From Alistipes sp. (lineage in GTDB: Bacteria > Bacteroidota > Bacteroidia > Bacteroidales > Rikenellaceae): a stretch of 37,065 nt of DNA. The position numbers and the translations under genes are program-made. This document shows, in pieces, positions 8,883-18,782 of the stretch. Location: the NCBI GenBank assembly GCA_022511295.1, contig JAFLRT010000011.1, positions 1 to 37,065 on the forward strand. Direction: 5' to 3'. Within the stretch, counting starts at the first letter, position 1, and each line of letters opens with the position of its first letter. The notes under the pieces were generated by a model. It did no database searches. It was not told the origin of the DNA and was given only the letters and a program-made list of their open reading frames with translations.

Positions 8883-10742
8883 TTAGTGTTTGTCGCCTTT
8901 GATGGCGCTGAAAATGGCGTCGGCATCGTAGCCGCATACGGAGTAGAGTTGTGCCGGCGTTCCGTGTTCGACAAAAGCATCGCCTATGCCGAGCGAAATA
9001 ACCTCTGTGTTGCGCATGCCCTCGGCATTAAAGAAGGCTGCGATTGTCTGTCCGACACCTCCGCGCACAACGCCGTCCTCGACCGTTATCACGCGGCTGA
9101 ACCGCCTTCCTATCTCGCGCAGCATATCATTGTCCAAAGGCTTTACGAAACGCAGGTCGTAGTGGGCTGCATTGATACCCTCGGCCTCGGCGCGGGCTAT
9201 GGCCTCGGCGGCAGAAGCGGCTGTAGTACCGATACTTATCACGGCGGTATGCTCTCCGTCGCGCAGCCTGCGACCCTTGCCTGCGGGCAGCAGCTCGAAC
9301 TCTCTGTCGCGCCAAGGTGCGCCGGTGCCGGTTCCGCGCGGATAGCGAATGACAAAAGGCGAATCGGATTTGAGAGCCGTATACATCATATTGCGCAGTT
9401 CCGACTCATCTGCCGGCGCGGCGATAGTCAGATTGGGTATGCATCCGAAGTATGCCATGTCGAATGCTCCGTGATGCGTGGCACCGTCTTCGCCGACCAG
9501 TCCTCCACGATCTAAGCAGAAGACGACCGGCAGACCGGGTATGGCGACGTCGTGAATCACGTTGTCGTATGCGCGCTGCATAAAGGTAGAGTAGATGTTG
9601 CAGAAGGGGCGCATACCTGCTGCGGCCAAACCTGCCGAGAATGTTACTGCATGCCCTTCGGCTATTCCTACATCGAAACAGCGCTCGGGCATGACCTCCA
9701 TCATTATATTCAGTGAGCATCCCGACGGCATTGCAGGCGTTATTCCTGCCACGCGGCTGTCCATGCGTGCCAGGTCGAGCAGTGTCTGCCCGAAGACATC
9801 CTGATAGCGGTCTGCTGAAGCGGTCGATTTTATACGTTTGCCGGTCTCGGGGTCGAAGCGCCCCGGGGCGTGAAAGTCCACCTGATTATCTTCGGCGGGA
9901 GCGTAGCCTTTGCCCTTGACTGTCATTACGTGGAGCAGTTTCGGACCATTTATCTCTTTGAGGTCTGTAAGAACGCGCACCAACTCCGAGATGTCGTTGC
10001 CGTCTATGCGTCCGAAGTACCGGAAATTAAGACTCTCGAACAGATTGCTGTTCTGCAGCAGTCCCTGTTTTATGGCATTGCCTGTCTTGCGCATAAAGCG
10101 CAGCAGGAACGGTATATGCCTCACGACGCTCCACAGATGCCTCTTAATGCGGTTGTAGGTGCGCGATGTCGATACCCTGACCAAATAACGGCCCAGCGCA
10201 CCCGTCGGACGGTCGATGGCCATATTGTTGTCGTTGAGGATGACAAGCACATCGGTTGTCTTGCTGTCGCCGGCATTGTTCAGACCCTCGAATGCGAGAC
10301 CGCCCGTCATGGCTCCGTCGCCTATTATAGCTATCACCTTGCGCTTCTCTCCGTTAAGTTCTGCTGCCTTGGCCATACCGAAGGCGGCCGAGATGGATAC
10401 GGATGAGTGGCCGCAGCTGAAAGCATCGTATTCACTCTCGCACATACGTGGGAAGCCGCTTATGCCGCCCGCTTTGCGCTGCGAGGCAAAGGCTTCGCGA
10501 CGTCCGGTGATTATTTTATGGGCATAGGCCTGGTGTCCTACATCCCATACGAGTTTGTCGTATGGCGTATCGTATACATAATGCAGTGCCACAGCCAGTT
10601 CTACGGCTCCGAGACTTGAGGCCAGATGTCCGGGATTCTCGGAGCATACCTCGATGATATAATGCCGCACTTCATCGCAAAGGACGCGAAGTTGCTCGAT
10701 ATCAAGTTGTTTGATATCGGCCGGAGAGTCGATTTTCGGCAT
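8883..10742 (-). CDS. dxs: 1-deoxy-D-xylulose-5-phosphate synthase
   Basis: ORF 8883..10814; 'VWDVGHQAYAHKIITGRREAF', 'IIGDGAMTGGLAFEGLNNAG', 'GVVRGGVGQTIAAFF'. Start at 10742 preferred because a TAACTTTG box lies at 10775-10782 on the minus strand. Confidence 0.95.
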   Translation of the reverse strand: MPKIDSPADIKQLDIEQLRVLCDEVRHYIIEVCSENPGHLASSLGAVELAVALHYVYDTPYDKLVWDVGHQAYAHKIITGRREAFASQRKAGGISGFPRMCESEYDAFSCGHSSVSISAAFGMAKAAELNGEKRKVIAIIGDGAMTGGLAFEGLNNAGDSKTTDVLVILNDNNMAIDRPTGALGRYLVRVSTSRTYNRIKRHLWSVVRHIPFLLRFMRKTGNAIKQGLLQNSNLFESLNFRYFGRIDGNDISELVRVLTDLKEINGPKLLHVMTVKGKGYAPAEDNQVDFHAPGRFDPETGKRIKSTASADRYQDVFGQTLLDLARMDSRVAGITPAMPSGCSLNIMMEVMPERCFDVGIAEGHAVTFSAGLAAAGMRPFCNIYSTFMQRAYDNVIHDVAIPGLPVVFCLDRGGLVGEDGATHHGAFDMAYFGCIPNLTIAAPADESELRNMMYTALKSDSPFVIRYPRGTGTGAPWRDREFELLPAGKGRRLRDGEHTAVISIGTTAASAAEAIARAEAEGINAAHYDLRFVKPLDNDMLREIGRRFSRVITVEDGVVRGGVGQTIAAFFNAEGMRNTEVISLGIGDAFVEHGTPAQLYSVCGYDADAIFSAIKGDKH

Positions 10743-10841
10743 CAGTATGTAGTCGTTTTGCGGCATATTGTGCGCAAAGTTAATAAAATTGGAATATATT
10801 TCGTATATTCGCAATCAGAATATAATAAATGCGAACGGATT

Positions 10842-11552
10842 ATGAATTGTAAACGAGTTTTGCTGAAACTCAGCGGCGAGTCGTTGCAGGGTGCGCAGGG
10901 GTACGGTATCTCTACAGAGGTGCTGCAAAGTTATGCCGAGCAGATAAAGAGTGTTGTCGAGCGTGGCGTGCAGGTTGGTATCGTCATAGGCGGCGGCAAT
11001 ATCTTTCGTGGTCTTCAGGGCGCACGCCGTGGCTTTGACCGCGTGAAGGGAGACCAGATGGGTATGCTGGCAACCATTATCAACTCAATAGCCTTGCAGT
11101 CCGCACTCGAGGATAACGGCGTCAAGGCCAGAGTGCTTACCTCGATACGTACGGAACCGATAGGGGAGTATTATTCCAAGGTCAAGGCTCTCGAATATAT
11201 GGATGCAGGTTATGTCGTTATTTTCGGCGGCGGAACGTCTAATCCCTACTTCTCGACTGACTCGGCTGCTGCGCTGCGCGGTGTGGAGATTGAGGCAGAT
11301 GTTCTTCTCAAGGGGACGCGTGTGGACGGAATTTACACCGCAGACCCCGAAAAGGACCCGACGGCAACGAAGTTCGATGAACTTACATTCGATGAGGTAT
11401 ATTCGCGCAACCTCCATATTATGGATATGACGGCCTTTACGCTCTGCAAGGAGAACAGGCTCGGCATCATTGTCTTCGATATGGATACGCGCGGCAATCT
11501 CGAAAAGGTGCTTTTCGGCAGTGAGCGCACAGGCACGCTTGTTAAACTTTAA
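10842..11552 (+). CDS. pyrH: UMP kinase (uridylate kinase)
   Basis: MNCKRVLLKLSGESLQGAQGYGIS...VGIVIGGGNIFRGLQG; ATG at 10842 in frame with ORF 10626..11552. Confidence 0.96.
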   Translation: MNCKRVLLKLSGESLQGAQGYGISTEVLQSYAEQIKSVVERGVQVGIVIGGGNIFRGLQGARRGFDRVKGDQMGMLATIINSIALQSALEDNGVKARVLTSIRTEPIGEYYSKVKALEYMDAGYVVIFGGGTSNPYFSTDSAAALRGVEIEADVLLKGTRVDGIYTADPEKDPTATKFDELTFDEVYSRNLHIMDMTAFTLCKENRLGIIVFDMDTRGNLEKVLFGSERTGTLVKL

Positions 11553-11578
11553 CATTGTTAAACTTTAACGGTAGTATT

Positions 11579-11671
11579 ATGAGCAAACGGGCAAAGAGAG
11601 GTAATTTGGTACTTGCGGCTCTGCTGATTGCGGCAGTTGCTCTCGCCATCTTTATCTTCTGGTCGTGGTAA
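11579..11671 (+). CDS. Small single-TM protein, 30 aa (below the ORF-track cutoff)
   Basis: ATG...TAA encodes MSKRAKRGNLVLAALLIAAVALAIFIFWSW; basic N-terminus plus one hydrophobic helix; lies between pyrH and frr on the same strand. Confidence 0.55.
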   Translation: MSKRAKRGNLVLAALLIAAVALAIFIFWSW

Positions 11672-11721
11672 GGCTGACCGATGAATTTGAATAACGGACA
11701 AAACAATTAAAAACAATAGAT

Positions 11722-12279
11722 ATGGATACTAAAACTATTCTCGATGCGGCTTCGGAGCGTATGTCCAAGACGGTCGAATTTTTAGAGGAGGCACTGCTTA
11801 ATATCCGTGCGGGCAAGGCGTCCACCAATGTTCTGAACGGGGTTATGGTTGAATACTACGGTTCGCAAATGCCCGTATCGGGTGTTGCGAGCGTTACGGT
11901 TCCCGATGCCAAGACCATACTTATACAGCCGTGGGACAAGAATATGATTCGCCTTATAGAGAAGGCCATCATCGACTCGAACATAGGTCTCACGCCTTCG
12001 AACAACGGTGAGCATATTCGTCTGTCGATACCGCCTCTTACCGAAGAGCGCCGCAAGGATTTGGTAAAACAGGTGCGCGGTGAGGCCGAGAATGCACGTA
12101 TCAGCCTGCGCAATGCGCGCCGCGATGCCGTTGAGGCATTCAAAAAGGCTCTCAAGGAGGGTATGCCCGAGGATGAGTCGAAAGACGGCGAAGCACAGTC
12201 GCAGAAACTTCTGGAGAAGTTCTCGAAGCAGATTGATACCGTCCTCGAGAAGAAGGAGAAGGAGATAATGACCGTCTGA
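11722..12279 (+). CDS. frr: Ribosome recycling factor
   Basis: 'MVEYYGSQMPVSGVASVTVPDAKTILIQPWDKNMIRLIEKAI...IPPLTEERRKDLVKQV' is typical RRF. Confidence 0.97.
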   Translation: MDTKTILDAASERMSKTVEFLEEALLNIRAGKASTNVLNGVMVEYYGSQMPVSGVASVTVPDAKTILIQPWDKNMIRLIEKAIIDSNIGLTPSNNGEHIRLSIPPLTEERRKDLVKQVRGEAENARISLRNARRDAVEAFKKALKEGMPEDESKDGEAQSQKLLEKFSKQIDTVLEKKEKEIMTV

Positions 12280-12289
12280 TTTACATGCA

Positions 12290-12970
12290 GTGAAATCTTT
12301 CGTGCCGAGATATTGCGCAGTCGTTGCGATGGCGTGTGCTGCGGTATTGTTTACCGCTGTACGCGCCGATGCGCAAATATATGCCAAACTGAACGGACTT
12401 TATGCCTGTGTGGGTGTTATAAATCCTCAGGTTGAGTTCGGTATTTCCGACCACTCGGCATTTCAGACCGAGTTTGTCTATTCACCCTGGGCATCAGTGC
12501 GCGGAAGGCATATGAAGTTCGGTATCTTTATGAACGAGTACCGTTACTATATAAATAATGTGCGCAGCAAGGGACGCGGTTTTTATGTTGCAGCCGATGT
12601 GGGTATGATGGCATTCGATATAACACGTCCGCGTCTTGGCAACGGCAAGTTGGTGTGGTTCGACAGGAATTACTCTAAGGGTTACGGCTTTATGCTCGGT
12701 CTTGCTGTCGGCTACGAGTACCGCTTCAAGGAGCGCTGGGTGGTGGACGCCTTTATCGGCGGTGCATATATGAACAGTATGTATAACGGTTATCTTGCCG
12801 ACGGCACTATCAATATGAACCCTCACCGCCCGCCCGGCAAGGAACCGGACTCTCCCGACCCCTTCAACGGTTCGGCAGAGACTATGCCCTGCAAGATAGG
12901 CATCTCAATCGGCTACAGGATATTCAATCCCAAAAAACAACCGACAGAGACAACATCTTCGGTGTTATAA
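12290..12970 (+). CDS. DUF3575-like secreted/outer-membrane protein
   Basis: Signal peptide MKSFVPRYCAVVAMACAAVLFTAVRADAQ, then 'KLNGLYACVGVINPQVEFGISDHSAFQTEFVYSPW' and beta-rich repeats. Confidence 0.65.
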   Translation: MKSFVPRYCAVVAMACAAVLFTAVRADAQIYAKLNGLYACVGVINPQVEFGISDHSAFQTEFVYSPWASVRGRHMKFGIFMNEYRYYINNVRSKGRGFYVAADVGMMAFDITRPRLGNGKLVWFDRNYSKGYGFMLGLAVGYEYRFKERWVVDAFIGGAYMNSMYNGYLADGTINMNPHRPPGKEPDSPDPFNGSAETMPCKIGISIGYRIFNPKKQPTETTSSVL

Positions 12971-12981
12971 AACAACGGCAC

Positions 12982-13716
12982 CTATCTTTCAGACCGCTTC
13001 TCGAAGTGCTGATAATCCTTCCGCGAGGTCCAGTCGCCGCCCCATTCGAAGCCGTGTTTCAGAAACGCCTGACAGCATACGTCGCTGCGCTCTATTTTAT
13101 ATGGAAAATCAGCGCTGCGGTCAGCGTATATATCGGCACCTGCCGGCTCCACAATCATCCGTCCGTTGCTCACTCTTACGTATGGGTTGTAGAGCGGATT
13201 TATATCCACCGCCATACCCGTACTGTGCTTTGACAGGCGATTCGTACCGGAGATAAACCTGAAGTTGAAGCACGAACTGTTGTTCGCTCTCATCGACTGC
13301 TCGTCATCTGCACCGTAAAGGTCTATCAACACCATCCTCCCGATAGGATAACGGGCATCGAAAAGGGTGCGAAATATCTCCAACAGGTCATCGCTTATGG
13401 AGCGGTGGCATATCATCTCGCCAAGGCGTATATTCTGCTCTGCGTCATAGTGAAGAACCTTTATATATCGCAGGTCGGACAGGGCGACGGTGCAGTTGCT
13501 GCCGTATGACAGCCCGTCTATTCTCCTAAACAGACTGTCGTCTATCGGCTGTGCCGTGAAGCAGTTGTCAATACCATACTGCTGCACGCTCTGTATGGAT
13601 ACTGTCTCTCCGGCAATCCAGCGGTCAAGCAGCAGCCGGTCGTCGCCGCCGGCCGAAAAGCCGGGTGTAATCCCCTCGAAGAGTATAGCCAGTGCCGTAA
13701 GCAGACGCAGTCTCAT
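12982..13716 (-). CDS. M15 family metallopeptidase (D-Ala-D-Ala carboxypeptidase-like)
   Basis: 'SKHSTGMAVDINPLYNPYVRV' and C-terminal 'HGFEWGGDWTSRKDYQHFEK' match M15 metal-binding motifs. Confidence 0.88.
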   Translation of the reverse strand: MRLRLLTALAILFEGITPGFSAGGDDRLLLDRWIAGETVSIQSVQQYGIDNCFTAQPIDDSLFRRIDGLSYGSNCTVALSDLRYIKVLHYDAEQNIRLGEMICHRSISDDLLEIFRTLFDARYPIGRMVLIDLYGADDEQSMRANNSSCFNFRFISGTNRLSKHSTGMAVDINPLYNPYVRVSNGRMIVEPAGADIYADRSADFPYKIERSDVCCQAFLKHGFEWGGDWTSRKDYQHFEKRSER

Positions 13717-13722
13717 GATACT

Positions 13723-14979
13723 CTAACGTTTTTTTCTCTCGCGCAGCAGCACGTGTTCGAGCAGCAGCACTATAATTACGCCTGCCACAAACCCGTTGCC
13801 CGCTATGGGACGTATCAGCGAGGGAATATGCTCCATAACTTTATCGGGTGCGAATGAGAGTATTACATCGAGCATAAGCGGCAGACCGATAATCATACCG
13901 TGCCGGAATGTCGATACGCTCTTCGTGGCATTGGCCATCTCGAAGCCTGCCGCTATCTGCGTAGCCATCAAAAAGAGCAGCACGCACCCCATAACAGTCG
14001 GCGGAATGGTCATAAGGACGCTTACACCCTGCGGCCAGAATGCGACTGCCGTGAGGATGACTGCGGCAGGTACTATCGGCCACCTCGAGGCGCATGATGT
14101 CGATGCCACGATACCCGGACTGAGAGAGTAATCGACTGGTCCTATTGCGCCGATACTTCCCGACACCATATTCATAAGACCGGTAACGGTCATTGCGCGG
14201 CGATTGCGCCTCTCCATATTTCCTGCTCCGACCATAGCGCCGAGCGACTGTACCGACCCCGCCTCGTTGATAAAGAGTGCGGCGTAGCAGAACAGGAACG
14301 AAACGGTTACACCCAAATCGAACTCTGCCGGAAAGTTGAACACTCTTGCGGCGTGGGTGTCGGTCGCTGTCTGCTCCGGAAATCCGGTTATGGCGAACCA
14401 CAGCAGCGAGCCGACAATCATGGCGGCACTTACCGATACCGTCTTCCATACCCCTTTCAGTCTCTCGTTGGCAAATGCCATAAGCAGCGTGCCGAAGAGC
14501 GCGAAACAGAAGGCTTCGGGGTAGTGGTCGGGGTCTGAGAATATAAGGTCTATTATTGGATGTGCTATGGTGAAGGATATAAGCAGAAGAACTACCACCA
14601 CGATACGCGGAGTGAATAGCGGAAGCAGTTTTCGTGTTATGCCGCTGATGCCTGCCAGGGCGATTATTGCGCCGCCGATAAATATGGCGGTGTAAATCGA
14701 ACTTGAACTGCACCCTTGGGCCGTAGCAGCGAGTATTCCCGTGAGCAGCGCCGCTGCCGGACCGGGTATAAGAGGCATGCGATGACCGAAAAATACCTGT
14801 ATCAGCATTGCCGCACCCGTTATGCCGAAGAGTTTCTGGGCATAGGCTACGGTCTCTCCGGGTGGCGCTATGAAGGTGCTTGTAAGCACTACGGGTATGG
14901 CTATCAAAAGCCATTGCAGGCTGTAAAGGAGCATCTCGCCCACACGCGGGCGTTCATCGAGTCCGTACTTGAGATTCAT
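13723..14979 (-). CDS. NCS2-type uracil/xanthine permease
   Basis: 418 aa multi-TM; 'IDLI..DPDHYPE', 'GAIGPVDYSLSPGIVASTSCASRWPIVPAAVILTAVAF', 'PPTVMGCVLLFLMATQIAAG'. Confidence 0.85.
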   Translation of the reverse strand: MNLKYGLDERPRVGEMLLYSLQWLLIAIPVVLTSTFIAPPGETVAYAQKLFGITGAAMLIQVFFGHRMPLIPGPAAALLTGILAATAQGCSSSSIYTAIFIGGAIIALAGISGITRKLLPLFTPRIVVVVLLLISFTIAHPIIDLIFSDPDHYPEAFCFALFGTLLMAFANERLKGVWKTVSVSAAMIVGSLLWFAITGFPEQTATDTHAARVFNFPAEFDLGVTVSFLFCYAALFINEAGSVQSLGAMVGAGNMERRNRRAMTVTGLMNMVSGSIGAIGPVDYSLSPGIVASTSCASRWPIVPAAVILTAVAFWPQGVSVLMTIPPTVMGCVLLFLMATQIAAGFEMANATKSVSTFRHGMIIGLPLMLDVILSFAPDKVMEHIPSLIRPIAGNGFVAGVIIVLLLEHVLLRERKKR

Positions 14980-17225
14980 CGCTTGGTTGTTTTTTCGTCT
15001 TTGTGCTGAAGGAAGTAACGCTGCGACTTGACGAGGTTGCGCGAGTGCAGCACCATAGTCTTGGTCTCGTTGAGGATTGTTATATAGAGTATGCTGGCCT
15101 TTGTCGATGACTCCTTGTGTTTTATGCGCAGCAGTTGGTTGGTCATCGCCTCGGATATCTTCTCAAAGAGTTCGTCGCGCATCGCAACGATGAAATCCAC
15201 CTCCGAGAAGTCATTCTTCTGCAATGTCTTGTTCACTTTCGAGAAGATTACCTCCACATCGTCGTTGATTTGCATAAGGTCTTCGATTTGCTCGCGCGTC
15301 ATACCCTCGTGGTTGTTGTCTATATGTTCGAAGCAGGGACGGGTTATATGCACGAGCGACTTGGTTATCTCGTTCATATAGTCTACCATCTGCGTATAGT
15401 AGTATGCCGAGTTTATCTCTGAATCCTTGACGTTGTGCAGCACCGACAGCAGGTCATATTTTCTCTCGCGTGAGCGTTCGAACAGGTCTTGCGCCTGCTG
15501 CATCGTATCGCGCAGTCCCTTGCGGTTCTCCTTGAATACGGCAATCATGGTGCGGTCGTATATTTTGGTCGCTTCGCGCATAGTATCGTTCACCTCTGCG
15601 ATACTCTGCGCTACGAGGTCTTTGGCGCTTGCTGCAAGAGTTGAATTGTCGGCATTTTCACTCTCCTCAGCCGCCTTGCGGTTCTTTTTGATGTTGCTGC
15701 GAATAAGCATCCATCCGCACAGAACGGAAATGCCTATTATGGCAGCTTTGCCGCCGTACATCAATGCCAGACCCACTACAAAGGCTATCAGAAAGGCTCC
15801 GAAACCTGTTACGAACCATCCCGAAACCACTGTCAGTACACCCGATATGCGGTATACGGCGCTCTCACGCCCCCACGCCTTGTCTGCAAGCGACGAACCC
15901 ATCGAGACCATAAAGCAGACGTAAGTTGTCGAGAGCGGCAGTTTGAGCGAGGTGGCTATTGATATGAGTATGGCCGATGTGGTGAGGTTTACCGTTGCGC
16001 GAATAAGGTCGTATGCAGCACCCTCGCTGCGCTCCTCTTCAGGCAGCTTGACAAAGCGGCTTGCGATAAAACTCTTTACGAAGTTGGGTGTGATTCTCTC
16101 AAGTGCGGAGTTGATGTTTATGGCCATACGCACCAATCCTCGCGAGGCGGCTGTAGAGCCGTACTCACCGTCCTCCTCGCTCTGACTCGAGAGTGAAAGC
16201 TCCGTTTTGCTTACCGACAGGGCGCGTTTCGATGTCCACAGCGTGATAATCATTATGACGCCTGCTCCTAACAGCAGATAGAGTGTGTTGGCGCTTGTGG
16301 GGTCTTTCAGAAACGCCATATCTATCGAAGTGCTGCCGCTTTTAAGTGCCTCCATATAGGAGTCGTAACCCGCTACGGGTACACCTATAAAGTTCACGAG
16401 GTCGTTGCCTGCAAATGCGAGGGCGAGGGCGAATGTTCCGGCAAGAATGTTTATTTTCAGGATATTCACCTTGAAGAATTGCAGGAAGTAGAGCAGTGCG
16501 GTACAGCAGACCCATGTAATCAGCAGCGCGATAAACATATTGTTGTTTATGAACTCCATGAACTCCGATTCGGCTATGGCATTCACGCCTTTAAGACCCT
16601 TGAAGAGTGCGAAGTAGACTATCGCCGTGAATGATATTCCGCACCATATCGCACCCAGACGGCGAAATATGCGGTGATAGCGGAACGAGAATATGATGCG
16701 CGATATATACATCACGAACGAGCCGCAGGAGAAGGCGAGAATTACCGATAGCAGAATACCGGCGACGATGGCCAAGGCTCGCGTGGAGTTTATGTATCGT
16801 CCTATCTCGTTGAGTGAAATCGCCTCGTTGGAGGTTATGACTGCGATTGACACGGATAAAGCGGCCCCGAGAAGACAGAAGACAAGTGCGACGGTGGTGG
16901 ATGTAGGAAGTCCCAGCGTATTGTATATATCCAGCAGAATGATATTGGCGAGCATTACCGCCATATAGAGTATCATTATGTCGTGAAACGAGAACCTTGC
17001 CGGGTCGAAGACGCCGCTGCGTGCCACCTCCATCATACCGCTCGATGTTGCGGCGCCGACTATGATGCCGAGCGAGGCTATCGCCATTATAATCTTCAGC
17101 GGTGCGGCTTTGGAGGCTATTGCTGCGTTGAGAAAGTTTGCGGCGTCGTTCATCACACCGATAAATAACCCCGTAACGGCCAAAATAACCATTACGACGA
17201 GCATAAATGTATAGATATATTCCAT
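14976..17225 (-). CDS. PiT family inorganic phosphate transporter with C-terminal PhoU-like region
   Basis: 'GLFIGVMNDAANFLNAAIASKAA' and 'FAGNDLVNFIGVPVAG' are the paired PiT signatures; helical C-terminal region follows. Start MEYIYTFMLVVM at 17225. 4-nt overlap with the downstream permease. Confidence 0.88.
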   Translation of the reverse strand: MEYIYTFMLVVMVILAVTGLFIGVMNDAANFLNAAIASKAAPLKIIMAIASLGIIVGAATSSGMMEVARSGVFDPARFSFHDIMILYMAVMLANIILLDIYNTLGLPTSTTVALVFCLLGAALSVSIAVITSNEAISLNEIGRYINSTRALAIVAGILLSVILAFSCGSFVMYISRIIFSFRYHRIFRRLGAIWCGISFTAIVYFALFKGLKGVNAIAESEFMEFINNNMFIALLITWVCCTALLYFLQFFKVNILKINILAGTFALALAFAGNDLVNFIGVPVAGYDSYMEALKSGSTSIDMAFLKDPTSANTLYLLLGAGVIMIITLWTSKRALSVSKTELSLSSQSEEDGEYGSTAASRGLVRMAININSALERITPNFVKSFIASRFVKLPEEERSEGAAYDLIRATVNLTTSAILISIATSLKLPLSTTYVCFMVSMGSSLADKAWGRESAVYRISGVLTVVSGWFVTGFGAFLIAFVVGLALMYGGKAAIIGISVLCGWMLIRSNIKKNRKAAEESENADNSTLAASAKDLVAQSIAEVNDTMREATKIYDRTMIAVFKENRKGLRDTMQQAQDLFERSRERKYDLLSVLHNVKDSEINSAYYYTQMVDYMNEITKSLVHITRPCFEHIDNNHEGMTREQIEDLMQINDDVEVIFSKVNKTLQKNDFSEVDFIVAMRDELFEKISEAMTNQLLRIKHKESSTKASILYITILNETKTMVLHSRNLVKSQRYFLQHKDEKTTKR

Positions 17226-17476
17226 AAAGGTTTCTATGCGTGCTGTCGCACTGTTCGCCCGCAAAGATACCCAATATGCTGCAAGGTCAATATGCCGCAA
17301 GCCAAACTTAACGTAAAATTAACATTGATGCGTAAGATTTCGCTATCGGGGTGTCCTTTTGCGGCAGGGGATTTGCACGTGTGCGGCATACTGCGGTCTT
17401 TGCGGCGTATCGGCGGGGCGACGCCTATGTAACGAACGGTGCGGAGTGCGGCAGCAATATTAAAAAACGCAAGTAT

Positions 17477-18454
17477 ATGTTTTATCACTCTAAAGAACTC
17501 CATTTCAAGGCTCGCGTATCGAAGCCTGATGCGCGTTTTGCCTCTCTTATGCTCGAGCAGTTCGGCGGCGGCAACGGCGAACTTTCAGCGTCGATGCAGT
17601 ACTTCGTGCAGGCATTCGCCTGCCACAACCCCTATCCCGACAAGTACGATATGCTTATGGATATCGCTGCCGAGGAGTTGGGACACCTCGAGATTGTAGG
17701 TGCAACGATACAGATGCTGCTCGCGGGCGTCAATGGCAATATGAAGGATGCCGTCGAGAAAAACGATGTCTTCGGCGAGAAGTTTTCAAAGGATGACTTC
17801 ATCCATTCAGCCTTTTCGGTGAATCCGCAGTTCGGCACTATCTCTGCCGGCGGTCCTATGTTGGTGAACAGTGCCGGTGCGCCCTGGCAGGCGACATATA
17901 TCAATGCCAACGGCGACCTGACGGTGGATTTGCGCTCGAATCTCGCCTCGGAGTCGCGGGCGAAGATAGTCTACGAGTATCTTATGCAATTTACGGATGA
18001 CAAATATGTCCTTGAGACACTTAACTATCTTATGACACGCGAGGTGGCACACTACCAGCAGTTCGAGGCCGCACTCGAAACCATAAAACCCAATTTCCCT
18101 CCCGGTGTCCTCCAGTCCGACCCGCGTTACGGCAACCTCTATTCCAACCACTCTGCGGGTGGCAGCGAAGGCGGCCCCTGGAGCGAGGGTATAAGCCCCG
18201 AATTCGGCGAAGAGTGGCGTTATGTGGAGCATCCGCGCGCACAGGTTCTTGAGACAGACGGTCTCACCAAACTCGATATCGAAGGCTCTGACCGCACGCT
18301 CGCCTCCGTGCGAGCCGCCGACCGCAAACTCTCCAAGGAACGCAGCACCGAGATAAGACGCTCTGTCAAGGATGGCGTGCAGCAGTGGTGCAGTTACGAC
18401 GCTTCGGAGCGTGAGCAGGAACAGACGCGACGCGAGCCTGTTGAGCAGCACTGA
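17477..18454 (+). CDS. Manganese catalase family protein
   Basis: MFYHSKELHFKARVSKPDARFASLMLEQFGGGNGELSASMQYFVQAF...AAEELGHLEIVGATIQML...MTREVAHYQQFEAAL is Mn-catalase. Confidence 0.92.
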   Translation: MFYHSKELHFKARVSKPDARFASLMLEQFGGGNGELSASMQYFVQAFACHNPYPDKYDMLMDIAAEELGHLEIVGATIQMLLAGVNGNMKDAVEKNDVFGEKFSKDDFIHSAFSVNPQFGTISAGGPMLVNSAGAPWQATYINANGDLTVDLRSNLASESRAKIVYEYLMQFTDDKYVLETLNYLMTREVAHYQQFEAALETIKPNFPPGVLQSDPRYGNLYSNHSAGGSEGGPWSEGISPEFGEEWRYVEHPRAQVLETDGLTKLDIEGSDRTLASVRAADRKLSKERSTEIRRSVKDGVQQWCSYDASEREQEQTRREPVEQH

Positions 18455-18499
18455 TGGAACCCGATGGAGCAACACGGACTGCAAGACAATAAATAAAAC

Positions 18500-18535
18500 A
18501 GATGTGGCAGAGCCAAACTCTGCCACATCTTGTTA
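18500..18535 (+). terminator. Terminator after Mn-catalase gene
   Basis: agatgtggcagag-ccaaa-ctctgccacatct followed by tgtta. Confidence 0.75.
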
Positions 18536-18562
18536 TTTAACGTAATTGTTATTTAACGTAAT
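18531..18562. repeat. Perfect 16-bp tandem duplication
   Basis: TGTTATTTAACGTAAT twice in a row (18531-18546, 18547-18562). Confidence 0.95.
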
Positions 18563-18567
18563 CGCTG

Positions 18568-18782
18568 TTACCTGCCGCTGCGCCTCTTGTATTCGGCGTG
18601 GTAATCTATTTTGAAGGCGGCCTCCTGCTGCTCATATTTCGCCATGCTGGCCGAACTCATCCATGTAATATAACCTCCGGTAAGACCTGCATCATAGAGT
18701 GCGCGTATCTCTTTTTACACATTCTCGGCATTGTAGGCAATGCCGTTGCGAGAACTGCAATACGGAGAATATAACGTTTCAT
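18568..18782 (-). pseudogene. Remnant of a secreted protein gene
   Basis: Minus strand: ATG 18782 MKRYILRIAVLATALPT in one frame; 'KEIRALYDAGLTGGYITWMSSASMAKYEQQEAAFKIDYHAEYKRRSGR*' in another, preceded by an in-frame TAA (18715-18717). Promoter box TATTTTTG at 18807-18814 (minus). Confidence 0.5.

Noticed and set aside
13841-14914. 357-aa minus-strand ORF, Arg/His/Ser-rich
   Set aside because: Alternative frame within the NCS2 permease gene on the same strand; low-complexity composition typical of out-of-frame translation.
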